Shown here: positions 16,594-24,342 of the stretch, one piece after another
How the letters are laid out: the number at the start of each line of letters is the position of its first letter
Numbering within the stretch: the stretch's first letter is position 1
Source: Clavibacter michiganensis subsp. tessellarius
Lineage (GTDB): Bacteria > Actinomycetota > Actinomycetes > Actinomycetales > Microbacteriaceae
NCBI RefSeq assembly: GCF_021922985.1
Contig: NZ_CP040788.1
Location: 310,001-374,000, forward strand
Direction: 5' to 3'
Length of the DNA stretch: 64,000 nt
Translations under genes and position numbers: made by a program
Notes under the pieces: generated by a model
Database searches by the model: none
Told to the model about the DNA's origin: nothing
Seen by the model: only the letters and a program-made list of their open reading frames with translations

Positions 16594-17587
16594 GCGCGCG
16601 CGGGGCGACCGTCTCGACGCGGTGGCGGCGGGCCCACCAGCCGGCGAGGAGCGCGGATCCGAGCATCACGGCCATCGGCAGGATCATGAACGGGCCGCCG
16701 GTTCCCTCGCTGCGGTCCATGGACTCGGACATCTGGCCGAGCAGCGCCGTGGGGATGAACAGCAGCGTGTTGTTGAGCGCGTGGATGAGGACGGGCGCCT
16801 CGAGGCCGCCGGTCAGGCGCGCGGCGGTCGTGGCCGCGATGCCGAAGACGAAGTAGTAGGCGATGAGCCACGGGTCGGCGGCGAGGTGGGCGAGCGCGAA
16901 GAGCGAGCTCGACAGGATCGCGCCGACCACGAGGGCGACGCGGGTGTCGCGGAACCAGGATCCGACCGAGCGCTGCACCAGGCCGCGGAACCCGTACTCC
17001 TCGCCCGCCGACTGCAGCGGGGTGGTGAGCAGCACGATGACGAGGAACGCGACGACCTCGCCGTCGACCCGGATCTCGCCGCTCGGGTCGAGGGCGAACG
17101 TGAGCGCGATGTAGACGAGGAACACGGGCGCGATCACCAGCGCCACGCGGCCGAGCCAGCGCCAGCGGAAGCGCCCGACGACGGACGACATCGCGCGCAT
17201 CGGCACCCCGAACAGCCAGCGCTGCAGGAGCATCGAGACCGGGATCAGAGCGGCGAGCGAGAGGTTCGTCGCGAGCATGATGACGGGCGTCATGGTCTCG
17301 ACCGACGACGCGTCCGACGGGTCGAGGCGGCCGCGCGCGAACTCCACGGCGAAGGCGACGAGGCCGAACACGAGCGACAGCAGGAAGAAGGCCACGACGC
17401 CGAGGACGAGCGCGAGGATCCCGCGCCACGGACCGCCGGTGTCGCGGAGGCCGTGATGGTACGGCACGGGCGGGCGCTCGGGGAGCGGCGGCGGGGTCGG
17501 CGGGACGGGCGGCGCCGGGGCGGATCCGGCGGCTGCGGACTCGGGAGTCGGCGGCTGGGCGGGGGTCGTCGGCTCCGGTGCGCTCAT
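16475..17587 (-). CDS. CPBP-family intramembrane metalloprotease
   Basis: 370 residues with a Pro-rich cytoplasmic N-terminus (residues 1-45) and about eight membrane helices. The CPBP/Abi signature is present: AGEEYGFRGLVQ (EExxxR) in one helix, FALAHL in the next conserved helix and HALNNTLLF in the last. Family members are type II CAAX-prenyl-protease-like enzymes linked to bacteriocin self-immunity or membrane protein processing. The C-terminal tail is charged (ERLQERQRAWEDEERRRRES) and overlaps the GNAT gene antisense. A TACCGT -10 box lies 6 nt before the ATG at 17587. Confidence 0.9.
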   Translation of the reverse strand: MSAPEPTTPAQPPTPESAAAGSAPAPPVPPTPPPLPERPPVPYHHGLRDTGGPWRGILALVLGVVAFFLLSLVFGLVAFAVEFARGRLDPSDASSVETMTPVIMLATNLSLAALIPVSMLLQRWLFGVPMRAMSSVVGRFRWRWLGRVALVIAPVFLVYIALTFALDPSGEIRVDGEVVAFLVIVLLTTPLQSAGEEYGFRGLVQRSVGSWFRDTRVALVVGAILSSSLFALAHLAADPWLIAYYFVFGIAATTAARLTGGLEAPVLIHALNNTLLFIPTALLGQMSESMDRSEGTGGPFMILPMAVMLGSALLAGWWARRHRVETVAPRALTAKERLQERQRAWEDEERRRRESLAAWPAPTGPAAPSA

Positions 17588-17593
17588 GGGGCA

Positions 17594-17599
17594 ACGGTA
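17594..17599 (-). promoter_or_regulatory. -10 box of leaderless promoter (CPBP)
   Basis: TACCGT on the minus strand, 6 nt before the ATG at 17587. Confidence 0.6.
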
Positions 17600-17609
17600 C
17601 GCGGGGGCG

Positions 17610-17815
17610 GCTGGGGCGGGCATCCACCCGAGGGCGGAGGGCGGGCGGCGGAGGGCGGGTCGCATGCGGGGCGCGCGGCGGAAGGACGGGTCGCGGGGCG
17701 AGGGCGCGCGGCGGAGGGCGGGCGGCGGAGCGGCGGGTCGCGGTGCGTCGGCGCGGGGCGGCGGTGCGCGGCGGATGGACGTCGTCGCGCGCGATCGGGG
17801 CCGGCGCGCGCCGCG
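17610..17815. repeat. G-rich degenerate repeat region
   Basis: About 200 bp between divergent genes consist of imperfect copies of a gcggcggagggcgggtcgc-like motif, with many GGG runs on the plus strand. No gene is supported here; a TACGGT box at its right end may serve the small gene at 17844. Confidence 0.6.
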
Positions 17816-17843
17816 TACGGTGGACGGGACGAGAGGCGCACCC

Positions 17844-18053
17844 ATGCAGCAGGACCAGGACCAGGACCAGGACCGGCCCGAGGACTTCGACGAGAAGCGG
17901 CACGAGCAGCTGACGACGGCCCCGAAGGCGGTGGAGTCGGATGCGGCGCCGCGCGTCGAGGTGTCGGAGCCGGAGGACGGCGTGACGCGGATCGACGTGG
18001 CGGAGACCGCGTCCGTCCGGCCGGGCACCCCGGCACCGACGCGCGACGCATGA
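17844..18053 (+). CDS. Small acidic repeat-bearing protein (69 aa)
   Basis: 69 residues beginning MQQDQDQDQDRPEDFDEKRH; the QD repeats come from four tandem CAGGAC/AGGACC hexamers. The rest is Glu/Asp/Val-rich, soluble and probably disordered. A TACGGT -10 box lies about 25 nt upstream. Its TGA overlaps the ATG of the next gene (ATGA), so the epimerase is translated in coupling with it. No family recognised. Confidence 0.6.
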   Translation: MQQDQDQDQDRPEDFDEKRHEQLTTAPKAVESDAAPRVEVSEPEDGVTRIDVAETASVRPGTPAPTRDA

Positions 18054-19066
18054 CCGACGGGGCGCCCACCGCGACCGCTGCCGCTCGCCCCGGCGCGCGC
18101 GACGTGCTCGTGCTCGGCGGCACCGCGCGGATCGGCCGGCTCGTCGCGGAGCGCCTGGTCGCGCGCGGCGACCGGGTGACGTGCCTCGCGCGCGGCGCCT
18201 CGGGATCCGCACCCGCGGGAGCGCGCCACGTCGCGGCCGACCGCGATCGCGACGACGCCTACGACGCGGTGGCCGGCACCGCCTGGGACGAGGTCGTCGA
18301 CCTCACCTCCTCGGCGGCGCACGCGCGCGGCGCGGTGGCGGCGCTCGCCGGCCGGGCCCGGCACTGGACGCTCGTGAGCACCGTGTCGGTCTACGCGTCC
18401 GTCGAGCGCGCGGGCGACGACGAGTCCGCGGCCCTCGTGGAGCCCGTGGACCTCGACGAGTACGGCCAGGCGAAGGTCGCGGCCGAGCGCGCGGTGACCG
18501 CGGCCCTCGCCGGACGGCGCGCGATCGTCCGCCCCGGCCTCGTCACGGGCCCGGGCGACGACAGCGACCGCCTCGGCTACTGGCCCGCGCGGTTCGCGCT
18601 CGCGGGAGACGGACCCGTGCTCGTGCCGGACGCGACCGACCGGCGCGTGCAGGTGATCGACGCGCGCGACCTCGCCGACCTCGTCGTGGAGGTGGGCGCC
18701 CGCGGGCTCGACGGCGTGGTCGACGCGGTGGGGGAGAGCGTGCCGCTCGCCGACGTGCTGGACCTCGCGGCCGAGGCCGCCGGATCCGCGGCCGAGCGGG
18801 TCGTCGCCTCGGACGCGCGGCTGGCGGAGGCGGACGTCCGCCACTGGGCGGGACCGCGGTCGCTGCCGCTGTGGCTGCCGCGCCACGCGGCCGGCCTCAT
18901 GGCGCGGAGCGACGCGGGGATCCGTGCGCTGGGCGCCCGACGGCGTCCGCTCGCCGAGACGATGCGCGGCGTGCTGTCCGACGAGCGGGAGCGCGGCCTC
19001 GAGCGGCCGCGCGTCTCGGGTCTCACGCGCGCCGAGGAGCTCGCCGTCCTGTCCGACCTGGGCTGA
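18050..19066 (+). CDS. NAD-dependent epimerase/dehydratase-like protein
   Basis: A 338-residue atypical/extended SDR. The Rossmann motif is VLVLGGTARIGRLVAERL (GGTxxIG instead of GxxGxxG), followed by LVSTVSVYAS and the catalytic DEYGQAKVAAE (YxxxK). Similar proteins are annotated as NAD-dependent epimerases, reductases or isoflavone-reductase-like; the substrate is unknown. The ATG is shared with the stop of the small gene upstream. It converges on hxlA, with a long hairpin in between. Confidence 0.88.
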   Translation: MTDGAPTATAAARPGARDVLVLGGTARIGRLVAERLVARGDRVTCLARGASGSAPAGARHVAADRDRDDAYDAVAGTAWDEVVDLTSSAAHARGAVAALAGRARHWTLVSTVSVYASVERAGDDESAALVEPVDLDEYGQAKVAAERAVTAALAGRRAIVRPGLVTGPGDDSDRLGYWPARFALAGDGPVLVPDATDRRVQVIDARDLADLVVEVGARGLDGVVDAVGESVPLADVLDLAAEAAGSAAERVVASDARLAEADVRHWAGPRSLPLWLPRHAAGLMARSDAGIRALGARRRPLAETMRGVLSDERERGLERPRVSGLTRAEELAVLSDLG

Positions 19067-19119
19067 CGCGGCGGGGCGTGACACGGCGAGGCCACGCCGC
19101 CGCGCGCCCGCTCCACGCA

Positions 19120-19159
19120 CGAGCGCCGCGCATCGTCCAGGACGGGTGCGCGGCGCTCG
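19120..19159. terminator. Bidirectional hairpin between convergent genes
   Basis: A 13-bp stem (cgagcgccgcgca and complement) with 14-nt loop between genes ending at 19066 and 19175; no T tract. Confidence 0.55.
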
Positions 19160-19174
19160 GGTGAGGCGGGTGGA

Positions 19175-19798
19175 TCAGCGGATCGCGGCCCGCAGCTCGG
19201 CGGCGGCCGCGGCCGGGTCGTCGGCCGAGTAGATCGCGCCGCCGGCGACGGCGACCACGGCGCCCGCGTCCTGCACGTCGCCGATGGTGCCGGGCTTCAC
19301 GCCGCCCGCGACGGAGAACGCGACGCCGGAGGCCTTGCCGGCCTCGAGCAGGTCGCCGAACGTGTAGCCGTCCTCCGCCTGCTCGTCGAGGCCCGCGTGC
19401 ATCTCCACGAACTCGGCCCCGAGCTCGGTGACCTCCTTCGCGCGCTTCGCCTTGTCGGGGACGCCGATGAGGTCGACGACGATGCCCTTGCCGTGCTTCT
19501 TGGCGGCCTTGACGGCGCCCGCGATGGTGCTGTCGCCCGCGACGCCGAGGACGGTGACGAGGTCGGCGCCCGCGGAGAACGCGATGTCGGCCTCGAGCTC
19601 GCCGGCGTCCATCGTCTTGAGGTCGGCGAAGACGATCTTGTCGGGGTGCGCCTCCTTGATCGCGGTGATCGCGGAGAGGCCCTCGGCCTTGATGAGCGGG
19701 GTGCCCAGCTCGATGATGTCGACGTGCGGCGCGGCCTTGCCGGCCAGCTCGAGCGCGTCCTTCGTCGTGAGCACGTCCATGGCTACCTGGAGCTTCAT
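19175..19798 (-). CDS. hxlA: 3-hexulose-6-phosphate synthase
   Basis: A 207-residue orotidine-phosphate-decarboxylase-superfamily aldolase that condenses formaldehyde with ribulose 5-phosphate to D-arabino-hex-3-ulose 6-phosphate (ribulose monophosphate pathway). The family signatures are FADLKTMDAGELEADIAF (the DxKxxD metal/substrate motif), ELGTPLIKAEG and SVAGGVKPGTI. It lies 55 bp downstream of hxlB in the same orientation. KGPDC (ulaD) has the same fold, but the adjacent phosphohexuloisomerase makes HPS the better call. Confidence 0.93.
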   Translation of the reverse strand: MKLQVAMDVLTTKDALELAGKAAPHVDIIELGTPLIKAEGLSAITAIKEAHPDKIVFADLKTMDAGELEADIAFSAGADLVTVLGVAGDSTIAGAVKAAKKHGKGIVVDLIGVPDKAKRAKEVTELGAEFVEMHAGLDEQAEDGYTFGDLLEAGKASGVAFSVAGGVKPGTIGDVQDAGAVVAVAGGAIYSADDPAAAAAELRAAIR

Positions 19799-19853
19799 GC
19801 GGTTCCTCTTCCTGTCGTGATGCGTGGGGTGATGGGGATCGAGCGACCGACGG

Positions 19854-20462
19854 TCACTCGAGGTTGGCGTGACGCGGCCACAGCTCGTCGGCCGAGAGGC
19901 CGGACGCCTGCCACAGAGCGTGGAACACGGCGTCGCCGACGAGCGCGACGGAGAGCTCGAAGAGACCGCCCGCGTACTGCGCCGAGACCGTGCCGCCGTG
20001 GTCCTGCTTGGCGGCCGCGGGGATCAGCACGGTCACGTCCGCGAGGCCGGCGAGCGGCGAGTCGTCGGCCGTCGTCAGGGCCACGATGCGGGCGCCGACG
20101 TCGCGCGCGGTCTGCGCGGCGCTGACGATGCCGGCCGTGGTGCCGGATCCGCTCGCGACCAGGAGGACGTCGCCCTCCTCGATCGCGGGCGAGGTGGCCT
20201 CGCCGACGACGTGCGCGTCGAGCCCGAGGTGCATGAACCGCATCGCGGTCATGCGCAGCGCGAGGCCGGAGCGGCCGGCGCCGAGGGCGAAGACGCGGCG
20301 GCCGTCGCGGATCACGCGGGCGGCCTCGTCGAGGCGCGCCGCCAGGTCCGGCTCCGCGAGCGCGCGGGCGACCCGGGCGTTCTCCTCCGAGATGAGGGTG
20401 ATCGCGGCGGCGACGTCGACGGGGGCGTCGCCGGTCGGGCGGGGGTGCGTCGTGTGGGTCAC
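19854..20462 (-). CDS. hxlB: 6-phospho-3-hexuloisomerase
   Basis: A 202-residue SIS-domain isomerase converting hexulose 6-phosphate to fructose 6-phosphate, the second RuMP step. Signatures are FALGAGRSGLALRMTAMRFMHLG and VASGSGTTAGIVSAAQTA, the phosphosugar-binding loops. The GTG start at 20462 begins MTHTTHP. With hxlA it forms a two-gene operon for formaldehyde fixation or detoxification. The divergent LuxR-type regulator at 20583 is 120 bp away and is the obvious candidate controller. Confidence 0.92.
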   Translation of the reverse strand: MTHTTHPRPTGDAPVDVAAAITLISEENARVARALAEPDLAARLDEAARVIRDGRRVFALGAGRSGLALRMTAMRFMHLGLDAHVVGEATSPAIEEGDVLLVASGSGTTAGIVSAAQTARDVGARIVALTTADDSPLAGLADVTVLIPAAAKQDHGGTVSAQYAGGLFELSVALVGDAVFHALWQASGLSADELWPRHANLE

Positions 20463-20570
20463 CTGTCGAGGATGCTCCCCGCCGCCCGTCCGCGCTGCCC
20501 ACCCGACGGGTGGATCCGCCTACCCGTCCGAGCAGGTGCCGCCGCGGGAGGCGGGCCTTCCGGGTGGGCG

Positions 20571-20576
20571 TACGGT
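20571..20576 (+). promoter_or_regulatory. -10 box of leaderless promoter
   Basis: TACGGT, 6 nt before the ATG at 20583. Confidence 0.6.
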
Positions 20577-20582
20577 GGCGGG

Positions 20583-21953
20583 ATGCCGACCCGGACCCAC
20601 CCCGCCGATCCCGCCGCCCGTCCGTCCGCCCCTCCCGCCGCCCGGGAGGCGGGCGCGTCCGCCGGCGCCGTCGCGCTCCTCGACGGCCTGCACGACGCGC
20701 TCGCCGCGCCGCTGCAGGAGGTGGCCGGCGCGCTGTCGACGCTGCTGCAGCCGGTGGTCGCGCATCGCGCCCTCGTCGTCTTCACCGAGGACTGCACCGG
20801 CCGACCGCGCAAGAAGGCGGGCGAGGCCGAGGTCGTGGAGAACGTGACGATCGCCGAGCTCGACGGCATCCTCGCGAGCCTCGGCGCCCGATCCGACGAC
20901 GGCGCGGACGACGGCGACCGCGCGCGCGACGACGAGGACGGCACCGCGTGGGCCGTCGAGCACCCCGTCGGCGGTCGTCCGCGCACCGTCGCCGCCTGGC
21001 GCGCCGACACGGGCGCGCTCCTCGTGCTCGTGGATCCGGTCGCCGCGCACGACGACGTGCCCGCCGCCCGCGAGGTGGTCCGGGCGCTGTGGCGGAGCGT
21101 CGCGCACGGGATCCGGCAGCAGGTCGCCGCGGCGCCGCCCGCCTACCTCGCGGAGGCGCGCGCCGTCTCCTCGGAGCGGGCCCGCGTCGTCGCCGAGCTC
21201 GGCGACGCCCATGCGACCACGCTCGAGTCGCTGCTCGCGGTGCTGCGCTCCTCGCGCACGGGCGACGCGGCCGCCCGCCAGACCGCCGCAGACCTGGCCA
21301 CCAACGCCATGGTCGAGCTGCGGGCCGCCTCCGACCGCGACCGCTCGCTCGGCGAGGAGCCCGTCGCGCGCGCGTTCGCCCGCCTGCGCGACGACCTCCG
21401 GCCGCTCGTGCGCTTCCGCGACCTCGACGTGCAGTTCGTCGAGCCGCCCGTGGACGGCCGCGCGCTCCCGGGCGAGGTCGCGCACGCGGGCCGGGCCATC
21501 GTCCGCGGCGCCGTGCTCGCGCTCGTGGAGGAGCCGGACGTGACGCGCGTGCGCATCCAGTGGGACTGCGACGGCAGCAACCTGCTCGTCGGGATCCGCG
21601 ACGACGGCGCGGGCGCGACCACCGCCGACCTCGACGCGCTGCGTCGCCTCACCGACCGGGTCGCCGCGCTCGACGGCACGCTCGAGGTGACGGCGACGCC
21701 CGGCTGGGGTTCCGAGATCGCCGTGCGCCTGCCGCTCGACGCGCCCGCCGCGGGGCTCGACGCCGCGGGGGAGGCGGGACTCAGCGGCCGCGAGCGGGAG
21801 GTGCTCGCGCTGGTGGCCGGCGGATCCCGCAACCGCGCCATCGCGACCTCCCTCGGGATCAGCGAGAACACCGTGAAGTTCCACGTCGCGAACCTGCTGC
21901 GGAAGATGGGCGCGTCGACCCGGGCGGAGCTCGCGGGGCTCGTGCGCGGCTGA
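20583..21953 (+). CDS. Kinase-like ATPase fused to LuxR-type HTH regulator
   Basis: A 456-residue one-piece regulator. An N-terminal sensor-like region (about 25-185) is followed by a segment aligned with the HisKA_3 dimerisation helix (ERARVVAELGDAHATTLESLL), a HATPase_c domain (about 285-395; IRDDGAGATTADL as G1 box, TPGWGSEIAVRLPL as G2 box), and a C-terminal LuxR/NarL HTH (LSGREREVLALVAGGSRNRAIA, SENTVKFHVANLLRKM). The phosphoacceptor His of ELHD is Gly here (ELGD) and there is no receiver domain. It may sense ligand or ATP state directly and bind DNA without phosphotransfer. Divergent from hxlBA. Confidence 0.85.
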   Translation: MPTRTHPADPAARPSAPPAAREAGASAGAVALLDGLHDALAAPLQEVAGALSTLLQPVVAHRALVVFTEDCTGRPRKKAGEAEVVENVTIAELDGILASLGARSDDGADDGDRARDDEDGTAWAVEHPVGGRPRTVAAWRADTGALLVLVDPVAAHDDVPAAREVVRALWRSVAHGIRQQVAAAPPAYLAEARAVSSERARVVAELGDAHATTLESLLAVLRSSRTGDAAARQTAADLATNAMVELRAASDRDRSLGEEPVARAFARLRDDLRPLVRFRDLDVQFVEPPVDGRALPGEVAHAGRAIVRGAVLALVEEPDVTRVRIQWDCDGSNLLVGIRDDGAGATTADLDALRRLTDRVAALDGTLEVTATPGWGSEIAVRLPLDAPAAGLDAAGEAGLSGREREVLALVAGGSRNRAIATSLGISENTVKFHVANLLRKMGASTRAELAGLVRG

Positions 21954-22081
21954 CCGGCACCGCGCGGGCCGGTCGGCGGGCGGCTGCGTTCGCCGCGGGT
22001 CCCGGAGTTAACCCCATGGAAACCTCAGATACGTAAGGTATTGGGCATCCCCACCCGCCGCCCGAACGAGGACGTCCCCGC

Positions 22082-24235
22082 ATGCGCTCTGCCCCCACCC
22101 GCCATCCGTCCGGGGCCGCGCGCTCCGGTGCCCTCGCCCTCGTGGCGGGGCTCTCCGCCACCGCGGTCCTCGGCTTCGGCGCCGCGCCCGCATCCGCCGC
22201 CGAGGGCGACGTCGCCATCGACGTCTACTCGATCAACGACTTCCACGGCCGCCTCGAGACCACGTCGTCCACCGCGGGCGCCGCGGTCATCTCCGGCGCG
22301 TTCCAGCAGGCGAAGGCCCGGAACCCGAACAGCACGCTCATCAGCGCGGGCGACAACATCGGCGCGAGCACCTTCACCTCGCTGTCCCAGCAGGACGAGC
22401 CCACGCTCGACGCGCTGAACGCCATGGGCGTCTCGGTCTCCACCCTCGGCAACCACGAGTTCGACCAGGGCCGCGACGACGTGGACGGCCGCGTCACCGA
22501 CCACTCCGACTTCCCGTACATCTCGGCGAACCTCTACGAGAAGGGCACGACCGAGCACGCGTACGCGGCGTACGACGTGCAGGACATCGGCGGCGTGCGC
22601 GTCGCCTTCGTCGGCGCCACCACCGAGGCGCTGCCGGAGCTCGTGAGCCCGGCCGGCCTCGCGACGATCGACGTCGGCAGCGTCGTCGACGCCTCCACCG
22701 CGACCGCCCGCGCGCTCCGCGACGGCGACGACGCGAACGGCGAGGCCGACGTGGTCGTCCTCGTGGTGCACGAGGGCGCGTCCACCTCCGACGAGGCGTC
22801 CCTCACCGACGACTCGGTCTTCGGCCGCATCGTCACGGGCGTGCAGGCCGACGTCGACGCGATCGTCTCCGGCCACACCCACCTCGGCTACGACTACGAG
22901 CTCCCCGTCGCGGGCAGGGCCCTGCCGCTGCCCGTGCTCCAGACCGGCAGCTACGGCACGAACCTCGGGCACCTGTCGCTGACGGTGGATCCCGCCACCA
23001 AGGCCCTCACCTCCATCTCCTCCGAGCTCGTGCCGCTGCTCACCACCGAGGGGAAGCCGGCGTTCCCGGCGGATCCCGCGGTGCAGCGCATCGTCGACGA
23101 CGCGGTCGCGAAGGCCGAGGTGATCGGCAGCCGCACGGTCGGCGAGATCTCGGGCGACATCACGCGCGCCCGCCAGACGGACGGCGCCGAGAACCGCGGC
23201 GGCGAGTCCACCATCGGGAACCTCGTCGCCGACGCGCAGCTCTGGGCCACGCAGGCGGACCTCGGCACCGAGATCGCCTTCATGAACCCCGGCGGCATCC
23301 GCCAGGACCTCACCGTCGCGTCCTCGGGCGCCGGCGACGCGGAGGGCGAGGTGACCTACAAGGAGGCCGCCATCGTGCAGCCGTTCGCCAACACGCTGAC
23401 GACCGCGCGGATCACGGGTGCCGGCATCAAGGCCGTGCTCGAGCAGCAGTGGCAGGACGAGGGCGCCACGCGGCCCTTCCTCAAGCTCGGCATCTCGCGC
23501 GACCTCACCTACACGTACGACCCGACGGCCGCGCGCGGCGAACGGATCACGGGCGTGTTCTTCCAGGGCGCGCCGGTGGATCCCGCGCGCGTCTTCACGA
23601 TGGTCGCGAACAGCTTCCTCGCGGAGGGCGGCGACGGCTTCACCGAGCTCGCGAACACGACCGAGCAGAGCGACTCGGGCCGCGTCGACCTCACCGCGTT
23701 CGTCGACTACGTCACCGAGTTCTCGCCCGTCGAGCCCGACTCGGCGACGCGCTCGATCGGCGTCGTCGACACCACGGGCGCCGCTCCCCGGGCCGGGCAG
23801 CAGCGCTCCTACGAGCTGTCGTCGCTGCTCGTCTCCGGCGCGCCCGTGCAGGACACCGAGGTCGTGACGCTCATCGACGGCGCGGAGGTCGCGCGCACGC
23901 CGATCGCCGCCGCGGTGGTCGACACGACCGACGAGCAGGGCCGCGCGAGCGTGCGGTTCACGGTCCCGGCCGACCTCGCCGCGGGCGCGCACCAGCTCGC
24001 GTTCCTGCTGCCGAGCACGGGCGCCTCGGTGCTCTACGCGCTCGACACGGCGAGCGGGTCCGTCGTGCCCTCCGGCACGGGCGTCGTGCCCGCGCCGAGC
24101 ACCGAGCCGACCCTCGCGGCGACGGGATCCGAGTCCGGACCCGTGCTCGGCGCCTCGCTCGCGGCGCTCGCCCTGGGCCTCGCGCTCGTCGCGTTCCGCC
24201 GCCGGGCCGCCGCCGCGGTCGCCGGGCGCCGCTGA
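22082..24235 (+). CDS. Cell-wall anchored 5'-nucleotidase / 2',3'-cyclic phosphodiesterase
   Basis: 717 residues, exported. A signal peptide (residues 1-40, ending PASAAEG) precedes a metallophosphatase domain with INDFHGRLE, GDNIGAS, LGNHEFDQG and SGHTHLGYD metal motifs, then the 5'-nucleotidase C-terminal domain (MNPGGIRQDL, YKEAAIVQPFANTL, FFQGAPVDP, NSFLAEGGDGF). A ~100-residue Ig-like region follows, then LAATGSE, a membrane helix and a basic RRR tail: an LAxTG sortase signal. The enzyme would release nucleosides and phosphate from extracellular nucleotides. Monocistronic, with a strong hairpin after it. Confidence 0.93.
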   Translation: MRSAPTRHPSGAARSGALALVAGLSATAVLGFGAAPASAAEGDVAIDVYSINDFHGRLETTSSTAGAAVISGAFQQAKARNPNSTLISAGDNIGASTFTSLSQQDEPTLDALNAMGVSVSTLGNHEFDQGRDDVDGRVTDHSDFPYISANLYEKGTTEHAYAAYDVQDIGGVRVAFVGATTEALPELVSPAGLATIDVGSVVDASTATARALRDGDDANGEADVVVLVVHEGASTSDEASLTDDSVFGRIVTGVQADVDAIVSGHTHLGYDYELPVAGRALPLPVLQTGSYGTNLGHLSLTVDPATKALTSISSELVPLLTTEGKPAFPADPAVQRIVDDAVAKAEVIGSRTVGEISGDITRARQTDGAENRGGESTIGNLVADAQLWATQADLGTEIAFMNPGGIRQDLTVASSGAGDAEGEVTYKEAAIVQPFANTLTTARITGAGIKAVLEQQWQDEGATRPFLKLGISRDLTYTYDPTAARGERITGVFFQGAPVDPARVFTMVANSFLAEGGDGFTELANTTEQSDSGRVDLTAFVDYVTEFSPVEPDSATRSIGVVDTTGAAPRAGQQRSYELSSLLVSGAPVQDTEVVTLIDGAEVARTPIAAAVVDTTDEQGRASVRFTVPADLAAGAHQLAFLLPSTGASVLYALDTASGSVVPSGTGVVPAPSTEPTLAATGSESGPVLGASLAALALGLALVAFRRRAAAAVAGRR

Positions 24236-24251
24236 CGTCGGCGCGACCCGA

Positions 24252-24293
24252 CGGACGGGGCGGGTGCCGGACGACCGGCGCCCGCCCCGTCCG
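24252..24293. terminator. Hairpin after the 5'-nucleotidase gene
   Basis: A 17-bp stem (cggacggggcgggtgcc with one G-U pair), 8-nt loop, no T tract. Confidence 0.6.
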
Positions 24294-24330
24294 CGCATCC
24301 GGCGCTGGTCGGAGCGCGGCGGCCCCGGCC

Positions 24331-24336
24331 TACGCT
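24331..24336 (+). promoter_or_regulatory. -10 box of leaderless promoter
   Basis: TACGCT, 6 nt before the GTG at 24343. Confidence 0.6.
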
Positions 24337-24342
24337 GGACCG

